From: Marsupella aquatica
Lineage: Eukaryota > Marchantiophyta
Reading direction: 5' to 3'
DNA length: 64,000 bases
Assembly (NCBI GenBank): GCA_973895155.1
Contig: OZ316897.1
Coordinates: 5,704,001 to 5,768,000 of the forward strand
This document shows, piece by piece, positions 20,567 to 31,397 of this stretch. A program made the translations under genes and the position numbers. The stretch's first letter is position 1, and the number at the start of each line of letters is the position of its first letter. Under the pieces are notes generated by a model. That model saw nothing but the letters and a program-made list of their open reading frames with translations, had not been told where the DNA came from and did not search any database.

Positions 20567-23480
20567 TCAAGGTTTGGAGTTTCTCCCATTCTTGGTCCGA
20601 AGGCATACGTTGGGGTTGGCAAAATTGATTCTTTCAGGAAATGCGTTTACATTAATTCTCAAGTCGAATGGAACAGGTGCATCTTGAGACGTCACAACTG
20701 TTTGGACCATCGAGACTTGTGCTTCAAGGAACTCTACCTTGGTAGGTGACAGGTTGGTCCCTTTCACAATTGGCAAGATATCTGGCACAGGAGGAAGGCG
20801 TTCAACACCACGATGCGGATGGCTCTTGTAGCATGTTTTGTTTGGGCAGAACCATATCATTTTTGCAATGGGTGTGCCTCTGAAAATGCAATGTCTGTTG
20901 ACAACAATGCCGTCAACACCTGCTGCCGAATGGAACCCGACTTTTGACATGATTTTGACACTCATCCCTCTCAGAATTTCCGTGCAAAGTCCCATTGCAC
21001 TGAGGCCCTGCCCCATATTTGGCCGTCCGCCGCAAATGCCAGGTCCCTCTAGGAACGTCCATTTCCAAAGGAGTTGACTCTGTCGGCAAACATTGAAGAA
21101 CAATCGGAGCACTGAGTGGGGGTTGTGATGATGTTGTTGTTCCTCTGGCTTTAGGGGTGTTCGCAAGGGAATCACTTCCATTCGTTGAAGTGTCGCTCCC
21201 GCCGAGGCCCACTATGGGATTTGTTACATTTTTGGGAAAGGAAGTGAAGGCAGTGTTGTTGAGATTCTTCCGTTTGAACCCTTGAGTATTTGGTGTAGTG
21301 ATGAGAATGGTGTCATGCCGATGGGAGTCTTGTGGCGAGACAATCCTAGTTGCAAGTCCCTTCCTCTTAACCAACTTTGTGACAATATCTCCATTTAGAG
21401 GAGAGCTCCTATCCAGATCCAAATCAGCAGCGTTGGAAAGAATCATGTTGGTTGCTTCTTCAAATAACTTGGGTGAACCAGATTGGTCTGCGGATCGGAA
21501 TGCTAATTCCCAGATAGTTGGCCCCTTCCCTCTATTGAGTCCCTTCAGATATGCGATGTAACCTGGAACTTGTGATAGAGCTCGATTTTGATCAACTTTG
21601 CATGCTTCAAAGAGACCCACCAATTTTTTTGTAGCCCATGCTTTCATGGAGGCGTGCCTTGACTCTGACCCGGTACAGTTTGGAATGAGCGCACCTTCTT
21701 CTGCGCTTTTGCTCTGCAATGAAGCCCGTCCAGACAAAATTTAGTTCTTTTGTATAAGCAGCGCCAAGCGCTAGCAATGAGTAGGAGATAATAAAACAAG
21801 GTTTATCGGTACAAGTTTCATTTTCTGTAATGTTTGAAGGTTTTCAGAGTGAAAATTAAAGTAGCGCCTGGCGCTAGTATAAACACACTGAGGTTTGACT
21901 AATAAATGCATCAGGAAAACTTACCACACAAATAAAATTCCCCCACTGACGCCATCGAACAACCCACCAAGATATCCAACTCTACAACATCATGAGCTTT
22001 CCTGGGACAGAGTTTCCCGCTTGCCACCACAACACGATCTCCCTTGAAACTCGATACGCCGCAACGAACGTTGGAGCATTCCGCAGTTTCTCCCATAGTT
22101 GTCGATGTTTTGGTTGCTTACCCTCCAAAACTCCTTCTGTAGAATGTCAATGGAAAGACTGGTAAAAGTGAAATGCATCAGAGCGTTCACGTTCAGGGTC
22201 TGGGTGCCCTCCAAAAAAGACATTGCGAATGACGATCCATCCAGCCTGAGCATTGTCAGCCATAAAACCTTGAATGACAACGTCCTATAACCCATTTTCC
22301 TTACAAACCTCAATCATAATTCTCCACAAAGGACTCCGTGTCTTCAGCTTTTAGTTTGCATGTGAAGATTGTATAGAGAGCTCAGAAGTTGTGATCGTAA
22401 ACATGTGCATTGAAAGTAAACCAGTCGGTTGTCACTCGCTTCATCACATCAAAACTCACCCAAGCTCCTTCCAATCTTTTGTCGGGTTGCATCTGCCGGA
22501 GAAGATCTACACCAGATCCATGACCCTTGACTGTCATTTTGAATATATGGGGCCTATCTGCTACACAACCCTGACCCGGCAGTAGATACCTTTGGAGGAA
22601 AGAAATGTTATTTGACCTTTGCATCCGAGCTAGGAAATCTAACTCACCACGACCAGCCTGGTCCATTTGAACGCTTTGACAAAGCAATGCAAATTTCTGG
22701 GGGGTAGACAGTACCATGAGAGACTTCCAAATCTCCGTTTCTTCAATATCTACTATGTCGTCGACGTTTTTGCAAAGAGCTTTCACGAGCAAACCGGTTG
22801 CGGAATTTAAAATACCAACCGGCTTTGCTAGAGGATTGGCTTCATGATTTTTTCTTATCAAATCTTGAGCTATCTTCTCAGCGCTCCTCGAGAAAACTTT
22901 CCTACTCGGATGGTTATGCTCATCTATATGAACTGCAAGCCGAGACATGTGACTACAGGTCTCTGTATCAAGAAGGACTTGAGGGTACAAATAAAACAAG
23001 CGAGCAGGGCAAGACTTCACACAGAAAGGAATCTGCTCAATAGTGACAGACTACACCACCCTCTTCAATCAACGAACCCACCACGTGCTGGCCATTGAGT
23101 TTAGGAGCACCATGCAGGCCTTTGCATTGCATCTCTTCTTTTGCTGAAAGTACTCACAGGACTTGTTCTTGCACTTGCGCGATGAACCCAATACACGTAA
23201 CCTTACCAAATTCCCAATGTTTCTTTGGATGCACGTTCGTAGTTGTTGGAAAACTTCAGGTCCAAATGTAACAATCTTTGGCACGGTCCATGTCACGAAG
23301 TCTAGATCCCTTGGAGAGCATTCCCTCAATGGGAGGCAGTTCAAATACAACATTTCCATTATACTTGTCTGGCAAACAAGGAACTTGCTCATGCCGGAAG
23401 TCCCCTGATGAGATAAATCTTGACAGTTCACTATGTCCCATGGCCTTGAGTAAGGCGTCCATTGCACTCCTTTGGTAGAA
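20567..23480 (-). pseudogene. Decayed MULE-like transposase gene
   Basis: On the minus strand the order is: a block with FYQRSAMDALLKAMGHSEL (23490), a Cys-rich piece CKNKSCEYFQQKKRCNAKAC (23150), HIDEHNHPSRKVFSRSAEKI (22930; HNHP resembles WRKY/GCM or FAR1-type zinc domains), WVSFDVMKRVTTDWFTFNAHVYD (22430), and GFMADNAQAGWIVIRNVF (22250), resembling the second catalytic block of MULE-type transposases as I remember them from bryophyte and lycophyte genomes. A C-terminal part follows at 21720-20567. GT/AG signals near 21919 and 21720 suggest an intron. Stops and frame changes occur throughout. Confidence 0.6.
21759..21876. repeat. Pair of 15-bp dyad repeats in a probable intron
   Basis: CAGCGCCAAGCGCTA at 21759-21773 and the perfect palindrome TAGCGCCTGGCGCTA at 21862-21876 lie in the probable intron (about 21720-21919) of the MULE-like gene. 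They match the pair at 19973 and 20085. Confidence 0.6.
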
Positions 23481-23481
23481 T

Positions 23482-24537
23482 TTAACGTCCGTCCTCATCA
23501 AGCTGACTGAGCACGGACCCGATACAAAATCCTGTCACATCGACATACACATGGAACTCCTTATTCCAGTCCGGAGTGACCATGATAGGTGCGGTGGTGA
23601 GTCGTTTACGGAGTTCTTTGAAAGCAATCCGTCTCTTGGGTGTCTCCTCGATCACCGCGTCCTTCTTTATCATCTCAGTTAAGGGCAATGCAATCCTAGC
23701 AAAACCTTTAATGAATCGACGATAGTACCCTACACAGCCCAAGAAGGATCGTACCGCTTTTTGATCTATGGGAAACACCACCGCCATCCAAGCCCCGACC
23801 TTCTCTTGGTCCACCTCGATACCCCATTTGGACACACACACTCCCTCCTCTATCCTGAAAAAACATTTGGTGGGATGTAGCTTGAGGTTAACCTCTCGGC
23901 ATCGTTGTAGTGTACATCGTAGATGTTCGGGGTGCATAGCGATGGTTCCAAAGATGGCGAAGTCGTTGATAAATATTTCCAGAAATTCCCGTAGGAAATC
24001 ATGGAAGATATTCATCATGAGTCGCTAAAACATGGCCAGGGCGTTACACAACCCGAACGGCATTCTCCGAAATGCAAATGTCCCCCATTCCGTAGTGAAC
24101 GTTGTTTTGAGCTGATCCAAGAGGTGGATCCAGATTTGATTATAACCCAAATACCCGTCAAGGAATGTATAAATTTTGTTTCGGGCTACCATATCTAGAA
24201 CCATATCCGTGAATGGTAACGAGTTATGGTCTTTTCGAGTTGCGTCGTTCAGCTTACGATAGTCCTGACAGATCCAAATCTTAGGTTTTCTGTCCGTACC
24301 TCCCTTATTTGGTACAATGACAATGGGAGAAACCCAATCGCTGGCCATTACCGGGTAGATGATATCTGCGGTGAGGAGACGATCGATTTCCTCCTTCACT
24401 AAGATGGAGTACCTCGGGTTCATGCGACATTGTTGTTGCCGTACTGCATGGGCCCCCAGGTTCAAATCGATCGTGTTTTCTCCCAACTCGGGGGAGACTC
24501 CCGTCAAATCGTGATGGCTCCATGCGAACACATCTTC
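23482..24537 (-). pseudogene. Gypsy F reverse transcriptase
   Basis: The protein continues from the linker with EDVFAWSHHDLTGVSPELGE, then RMNPRYSILVKEEIDRLL, DWVSPIVIVPNK, ICQDYRKLNDATRKD, FLDGYLGYNQIWIH and RRMPFGLCNALAMF. A TAG at 24025-24027 then replaces the expected Gln, and the frame continues with RLMMNIFHDFLREFLEIFINDF. The catalytic pair normally seen as DD is ND here. RNase H begins (FLGCVGYYRRFIKGFA, HVYVDVTGF) and is cut off at LSQLDEDGR. Both lesions fit C-to-T decay. Confidence 0.88.
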
Positions 24538-26013
24538 ATATTAGTGGTGGACCTAGCCACCCACACCCTCACCAATCCCAACACTTGCGCCTAAGTGCCC
24601 TTGGTGCCCAAACGCCTCCACGGAATACCTCGAGCAAGCATCCAGGTGCCTCTAGCACCGCTAGTGGCCACTCCCATACGAAGCTGCACTTGCTCACCTA
24701 CACGACCACTACTCAACGGTCCTCACTGTCTGCACAAACAACCAAGCACCTCGGTAAGTAACCCCTCAGGATCTAGAACTCGCCCAGTCTAGCATCCTAA
24801 CTCAAGCTCAACAGACGTTGGTAAATAGGTCAGCGATAGGTCCTCCCGATGCCATAAGCCGGAACCAGAACCCACGCTCACTGTCCGTCCAGGACAACTC
24901 CTTCCTTGGGCGCGGCCCGGGTTCCCCCTCGTACCTATCCATCACCAATTGACCGCCCTGACCTCAGGACATGCTCATGGCCCAAATAGTGTAGCTTGTC
25001 CTAAAGCTTGTCTCAACACGTCGGGACCATAATGGCCCCGACCCTAACACCCACTCCCGGTTCGCCGCACTGATGGTCCAGGGACCAAGCGCCCTTGGGA
25101 CTCAGCCTCCATACCTACTTGGCCTTGCCTCCCCAACGCAAGCTCCCTTGGGAGGCTGACCACGGCTTGGCTGCTGTTCAGCAGGTTTGGTAAACGGACG
25201 AGCTAACACCCGCAAACCACAAGAACCCATGGCACCCCCAGACCCAGCTGATCTCAGGAGGGCGTAGCCCTCCTCAAGAGATTTCCAACACACCTAAGAA
25301 GTCCTCCAACGGACTTCCTGTTGGGAAGATATCGTCATTTCTGTTTGGGGGTTTTCCTTAGTGTCGCGACCGCCGCGGCTCACGACTTCGGCCCGCCCTT
25401 AGCCCCCAGGGAGGCACCACTCCCCTCATATATGCTTCTGGAGACCTGACACCCCCGGACCAACTTTGGTCCCGAAACATTTGGCCCCCAACCCGGATCC
25501 CATCGCGCATAATGGGCGTGCCACCAACTAGCAACGCCCATAACTTTCTTGATAGGCATCCGCAAGCAGAGTGCCTTAGCCCGTTGTGTCCGGGCCGACC
25601 CCGTGCTCATGCCTAGGCCCTCAGGTCTGATCGCCGCTCGGGACCCCGGATCGGGCCACAACTTGTGCCCCAAGCGTCCGTTGCCAATGGCGTCAACTCC
25701 ATTGGCCTTGGGCCCAAGAGCAGCTCACTCCCAAGCCCTTAGAACTCAAAGCCCATCCGAGGGTCTGGACGGCCATCCTTGAGCCCGACCCATTTCTCCT
25801 TGACCCTACCAGCCATAGGCTAGTCCAAGTCCTTAGTGTGTGTACCCAGCTTGGCCCCTTGCCTCGCTAGTGCCACGTCTTATTGCCCACAAGTCTCCGC
25901 ATGCTAAGTCCTCCCTGGATGGCCTATCCGGGCCTGGACCATAAGGGAGCTCGGCGTTGGAGTCAGCGACGCCGGAGCTAAGTGTTAAGGTAGTCGAGTT
26001 CCGCGACTATATT
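24538..26013 (-). mobile_element. R2: R-family insertion with ATATT target duplication
   Basis: The element is 24543-26008 (1466 bp), inverted relative to R1 and R3, flanked by ATATT at 24538-24542 and 26009-26013. Its plus-strand ends are AGTGGTGGACC and TCCGCGACT. Removing it and one duplicate restores a continuous gypsy F reading frame (SIQALLKEY joined to EDVFAW), which proves the boundaries. It is closest in overall structure to R3. No protein of known type is encoded. Confidence 0.88.
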
Positions 26014-27073
26014 CCTTGAGGAGTGCTTGGATAGATTTTTCTGCCTCCCCCGTCAGAGCATGGCCGAGGTTAAAAGACTTATCCATCCCAATGGTGTACT
26101 TCCGGTAGTGCTCCTTTCTTATGACTTCCACCTAGTTCCGCAAGTTTGGGTCCAGGCTCGCATCCAGCTCAACTAACCGAACTCCTCCGTACATGGGTGG
26201 AACCAGGATCGGTTTTGGATTTGGGGTTAACTCCTCCAATTGCGGGATGGATGGGTCCCAGGAGACTTGTTTCTTATGTCTCGGTCTCGGGTTTTCGGCC
26301 TCGGGCAGTTGTTTGGTCGGTTCGTGGTCACTAGGCTCTGCACTGGTAGAAGCAGCATTGGCTCCCTGCTTAGCTGGAGCCGTGTCCTCCGTATTGATGG
26401 GCCATTTTTGCGTTTCATCGGTCTGGGTGGTAGAGGTGCTCAGGGTGGACTTAATAGCAACCTTTGGGTAATTCAGGAGATGTGTTTCCCGGGTTGCCTC
26501 TACTCCGAAGACATCTTCCTCGGACAGGGACGAAATGAGTTCAATCATATTGAGCTCATCTTCCTCTGAGGTCTCCAAATCATATTCCTCGGGTCCCTGT
26601 GGGGTTTCACCCTGATAATCATCCATTGCCCATGATACTTGTATTGTGGGTGTCCCAAACCGTAGCTCCTTCTTTCCCCAATCCGTGATTACTCGGCCAC
26701 CATACAACCACGGCCTGCCCAGAAGGACCGGATAAGAGGAGGGCCGAACCGGCCTCATGACTAGGAAGTTGAGATAGAACTCCACCCCTCCTACAATAGT
26801 GAGCACCCGAGTGAGCGTGCCCAATGGAAGGACCCTTGCCCCGTTTGCTAATCTGATAGCTCGGGCTGTGGGTTGATACCTGAGGTATCCTAACTTGACT
26901 GATGTTTCCTCAGTCATGATGTTGACTCCCGCTCCTCCGTCTACAAGAACCATCTTGATGGTACAATTATTGATCTCAATCGAGATGTCCGGCGCTCCTA
27001 GGTCCTTGCATATCATGTTGCAGTCCGTGATCCCAACTTGGGGTAGTCGCCTCCGTCGCCAACCCATAAGCAA
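26014..27073 (-). pseudogene. Gypsy F protease region
   Basis: The minus strand carries IKMVLVDGGAGVNIM (the aspartic protease active-site block; D-G-G in place of the usual D-S/T-G), PVLLGRPWLYGGRVITDW and a long acidic linker with EEDVFGVEA and KPILVPPMYGGVRLV. A TAG after LDASLDPNLRN (near 26132) interrupts the linker, which continues to SIQALLKEY at the R2 insertion site. The protease cuts the gag-pol precursor. Confidence 0.82.
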
Positions 27074-27214
27074 CTTCCTCAGTTGCCTTCGGTAATGTGG
27101 ATTGTTCTGCAGCAGTTACCCTACCATTGCCGTAACCGGGCAACTCTTCACATCTTCCTTAATATCATAGTCCTCCTTCTTTTCTTCCTTTGGCTGCTGC
27201 TTGGTTTCCTCCTC

Positions 27215-28500
27215 CTACTTTTCTTGCTCCTGTCGCCGGGCGGCCTCGACTGCTTTGATGTCCTTATCGATTGCTTTCTGGTATTCCCGAGCTTCGTAGG
27301 CCTCCACCTGTTTCTTTACCAATTCTTTGATGCGGGGATAAAATAGCTTTGGGTCATCCCGACGGTAGTCATCGTCCTTTTCCGGGGGTATATCTATCAC
27401 TGGCTGCACTGGAGTAGTATCTTGCTTTTTCCTGCATTTTTCTTCCTGTTTCTCTTCCTTCTGCTCGGCTCTTGTTGACACTCGGTAGCACTCAGCCTCG
27501 TCCGACAGATTAGGGTGCTCCGCCACGTCCACCAGATTTACCCACTCGGTGTTGTCATCTTGCCATTCCACAACAATCATTTGGACGACTGCATCGCTCG
27601 TGGCCGGTCTGCCCTGGGCCGGTCTTGCTGCGTTTGTTCGAGCGGCTATTACCAATGGACAGTTGGCCATGGAATGAGCTTCCGTTTTGCAGACTTGACA
27701 TAGTGGTGTGCCTCGGCCATCCCCCTGGCGTCTTGGTTTGGTGCATTCCCTCGCAAAGTGGCCTGGCTTCTCACAGTTGTAACAAACCGGGGATCGCCAA
27801 ATCCCTGGCTTAGGAGGAATGCTTGGGTTACTGATAACTTGGAAACTTCTGCCATTGTTTGGGTAGGGGTATGTAGTTCTACCTGCTAAGTTACGTGGAC
27901 CCACCGTTGAAATCTGATACACCGAATCAGGGGGATCTTCAAAGAAATACTCCGTGGACTCCGATTCAGGTCCCGGGTTGTCAACATCATCTAATTCCAC
28001 CTGGTGGACTCAGTTCTTCCATCTTGGGCATACCTGCACTACATGCCTGGATTGGAAACACTTTGAACACCACGCATGTGCTCGGGTCTTGGGTGGCTTC
28101 TTCTTCTCCATAGGCTTTTTTGCGAGATGTACTGATAGTGCTTTGAGACAATCCATGATTTCGTTAAGCTTGTCTGCTTCGGTGGCCTTTGGATTGGGTA
28201 TCGTTCTTCAAACACGGGGCTTGATTTTTCCCTCCTTCTTAACCCGCCTCTTCTTCTTTTTGCCCCAACTCTCGCTCTTTGAATCACTTTCTGATGAGCT
28301 AGAAGTGGAGGATCCGCTGGTCAAAGTCAAATCCAAACTAGATTCTATCTCCGAACTGGATGAGGTCAAACGATATTTCTTCTTCTTCTTGCGTTTCTTC
28401 TTCTTCTTGTCGTCCGATTCGGAGTCACTGTCACTGAAGGTCTCGTACTTGCCCTTCCTGCGGCGTGCCCGCTGGCTTTGCCAGGAGTTATAGGTGGACT
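27215..28500 (-). pseudogene. Gypsy F gag with zinc knuckle
   Basis: On the minus strand a Ser/Asp- and Lys-rich segment (28490-28250, SDSDSES and KKKKKRKKKKK) is followed by FQSRHVVQVCP, an acidic stretch, and a CCHC knuckle CYNCEKPGHFAREC with a second CQVCKTEAHSMANC near 27690-27790. The C-terminal part is Lys/Glu-rich. Two stops (about 28001 and 28207) break the frame. It is the nucleocapsid end of gag; the N-terminal capsid part is missing at the junction with gypsy G. Confidence 0.8.
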
Positions 28501-28505
28501 CCCGG

Positions 28506-30927
28506 TGTCCGGGGACCAGTTTAAAGCGGTATAAAAGTAGACCTTTTAATATTTTTAGGGACTTGGATTTATCATAGTATTTTCTTAAGTTAGTTTAATC
28601 TTTCTTAATTCTAATCAGTTTCCATTTTTAATATGAAATTACACTAAGCTATTTTAACTTAAAACACTAAGTTTCTACTGTCATCTAAATTCAATGAACC
28701 ACTCACATTTCCATAACAATTAAACACTTTTATCACAAGGGCATTTTACAATCACATAAAATAATTTTAAGTCATCCTTTTATTTCAATCATTTTCAAAA
28801 TATGAAGTTTGGTTCAGGTTTACAAGGTGTTCTTTGGTGGCTCATCTCCTAACTCGGTTTCCTCACTAAACTCAGCTCATCAGGTCAGTTCGCGGCTTCA
28901 GGTTCATCAATGGTCTCTCCCAAACATGTTGGACACAATTTCAACCTTCGTCGGGCTTCTTTCACGTCATCGCTTCTTTTATATTCCTCTTCTTGGCTCT
29001 TCTTCTTTCTATCCTCAAGCTTCCAATCCCAAAGCAAAAATTGCGTCCGTTGTCTTCATACCCCATGCCTTCAAAATCCTTTCTACCAAGTCTATCTTCC
29101 TAGTTCCTCCAAGGAAAATCCACAACGTACTGTTCCTAGTTTGAATATCGAACCTATTACTGGATTCCACTCAGTAAAAGAATGAAGCAATATCAACTGG
29201 TAGCTTCTTTCAAACCTCCAAAATCTCAAATGTAGAAATTCAGGTGTAATCCATACTTCTAACCTGAACCTCTTAATCAATATCATAAAGTCACTTCTCT
29301 TTAGGTCCGAGACAAAATTTTTAAATCTTAATTCCTGCCCTCAATCATTTCACTTCCTTCTTTGTTTTGCTTAGAGACTCCTCTTCACCTTGTCGAACCA
29401 AGTAACTTCCTTGTCAATCCATTCGTACTTTCATTCCTTTTTTTCTTTTTTTTGTAAGCCTTCCGGTCTTCTCATTTTAAGTACGACTTAAACCTTCTTT
29501 GTGTCTTCTCGATGGTCTTTGTTCACTTGCTCTTTGGTCTTTCCTTTCTTTGTGTTCCTATCACTCATCTTCTAGTTCCAGTCCAAGTGCCATGCGTTTT
29601 CCGTAGAACTCCTACTTGTTTTCTTTCTCAAGGAAAAATCATCCAGTCAGTCAATCAAGCTTTAAATTGAAGACTTCTTTTGTTTTTCGGAGTTCCAATA
29701 AACCAGACAGTGATTCCAAGTCGGGTTTCAACGAACTGTGGCAACGCAGTGTCATTCACGAAGGTTTCCCCATCACAATCAATCTCGACTGAAGGCTGTC
29801 TGATGAGAGTTCAGCAAAACAATACAATTAACACCGGAATTCAACCCTCCCGTTTGTCTTAAGCTGTCAGTAGCTTTTTCGTTCTTCAGTCCTGCACTCT
29901 TGAATGCTTATTGTTCACTTCAAAACTTTGGCTTTCTTCTTGCTTGTTGCTCGTCTGACTTTTCACCAAGCACTACTAGAATCCAATCAGGCATAAGCAA
30001 CTGTTCTTGCGCATTTCTTGTTCATTGCTCTCCAAGTTCTCTGGTTCTCTTGATATTGCTTCTCTTTTCTCGATCGTCCTCTCGTTCAAATTTGAATTCC
30101 CTCACGGTCATGCCAGTCGTTTCGTCTTGCTTGATACTTCCCTTCAGCGGTACGCCCTCCTATCACTCAAATCCCCTTCCTGTATTGCCTTCTTTCTAAT
30201 CTTCTCACGTCTCCGCTGTTTTACACCATTCGAGCTCGTGTCAACTCCTTCTTCAGTCTTAATCGTCCCTTCCTTCAGAAAGAAAAGTTTTCCTATACTG
30301 TTTCACTTCTTTGCCTTCAGAACGTGAGTTTTTCCCGTTCAGCAATTTCCCTGCCCTCTGATCCTCTCAGAAGAAATTTATTTACCGTCTCCCGGTTCTC
30401 ATCCTGCTTCCATTTAATCACCCTTGCGTTCCTTTCCTTCGCTTAAACTTGCTCCCTCTAACTTCCTTTCAGCTCCTCGCCTTCCCATCGCCCATTTCCT
30501 CTTCCTTCTGCTTCAACAATTGATCATTCGCCCTTCCTCTCATGATTTTTCACCCTAAAACTCCAGATTCTCATTCATTTTTGGAAATTTCCTTCTCCCG
30601 AATGCTTCATCATAATCTGTCAGCCCGAACCTTCTCGCCCATCGCTATTTTTCAGTGCATGCTATTTACTCCTCTAAAATTTCCTTAGCCCGATCGTATT
30701 CTGAAAAACAATCGAGCATTCCACCCTCTCTCCGCTTGCGCAAGCAGAATTTCTCCTCTATGTTTCACCTCATAGCAGTCGCAACCAGATGAATAACGAC
30801 CACCATGCTGAACTGAGTCGAGTAACCTTAAGCCGAGTAATGAACAACCTGAAATATTCTCTCCTTTCCAAAAAATGGCACTCCAAATGAATCTCTAAAA
30901 CAAAAATAATTCCTAATATGTTAACAT
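28506..30927 (-). repeat. Gypsy G 3' LTR, part left of Copia-2
   Basis: Non-coding, pyrimidine-rich on the plus strand. From 29414 onward it matches the right LTR (43035-44330) closely, and the first 60 bp (28506-28565) also match. Bases 28566-29413 are absent from the right LTR. It continues past 30660 into sequence the right LTR has lost. Copia-2 begins at 30928. Any open frames here look incidental. Confidence 0.85.
30643..30927. repeat. 285-bp LTR segment duplicated across Copia-2 (left copy)
   Basis: This segment (starting CGCTATTTTTCAGTGCATGC and ending ATGTTAACAT) recurs at 35740-36024 with only a few substitutions. In the left copy Copia-2 follows immediately; in the right copy the LTR sequence runs on (ATAAGCCTAAG), showing an empty insertion site. 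Confidence 0.9.
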
Positions 30928-31066
30928 TGTTATAACTCCTTAGACTAGGTCTACCCAAAAGGGTTAGGACTAAGGCAGTTACACTATTAACCGCCTTAGT
31001 AACCACCCATGTATAAAAGAGGATAGGAAGGAGTAAAGAGTGTGATGATTGTTACGAAGTTGAACA
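30928..31066 (+). repeat. Copia-2 5' LTR
   Basis: It begins TGTTATAACTCC and ends TTGAACA, giving TGTT/AACA termini as in canonical LTRs. At 139 bp it is short for a copia LTR. A TATA box (TATAAAA) lies at 31012-31018. The start is fixed by the empty site in the duplicated segment at 36024. No 3' LTR exists because the element's right part is lost. Confidence 0.75.
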
Positions 31067-31397
31067 CGTTATCAGCACGAGTTTTAAGCACACAATTTTT
31101 TTTCCAAGATCGTGAGCCGGATATGGTAGCAATTACATTTCAAGGAGGATTGGGGTCATCAATCCCATGGAATAGGGACTCCTTGAAGGATCCTGCTCGA
31201 AGGATGATGAGGGATACTTGCAATTAATCCTTTGAGGGACATTCAACATCAAAATAGCAGCAATAGAATCAGAAATCGAATCAGTCCAAATCACAGCAGG
31301 ACTCAAAGAATTCCCATCCTCAATTCCCAATTACACATCAATTCCGGCTCACTATTCAACAATACCAGGCTGAGAAAATCTCACTACCACAGATACA
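31067..31397 (+). other. Copia-2 primer-binding region and leader
   Basis: CGTTATCAGCACGAG follows the LTR directly and is the likely primer-binding site. It resembles the TATCAGA core of sites for initiator methionine tRNA but is not a clean match, so the primer is uncertain. The remaining ~300 bp up to the gag ATG have no coding signal I trust. Confidence 0.5.

Larger units (their letters stand above)
23482..28505 (-). mobile_element. Gypsy F: partial Ty3/gypsy retrotransposon, interrupted by R2
   Basis: Minus-strand order is gag with zinc knuckle (28500-27215), protease (27073-26132), then RT (24531-23482). R2 sits in the protease-RT linker. Integrase and both LTRs are absent: the left edge meets the MULE-like gene at about 23481 and the right edge meets the LTR of gypsy G at 28506. 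It is the general type of plant gypsy with a long gag-protease ORF. The copy is defective through stops and a changed catalytic residue. Confidence 0.88.

Noticed and set aside
27954-28493. A plus-strand ORF of 179 codons rich in Ser and Phe
   Set aside because: It is the antisense shadow of the Lys- and Ser/Asp-rich gag segment of gypsy F on the minus strand, which continues into a zinc knuckle.
28534-28541. TATAAAAG near the edge of the gypsy G LTR on the plus strand
   Set aside because: The element is transcribed from the minus strand, and the box lies ~30 bp from the wrong end of the LTR.
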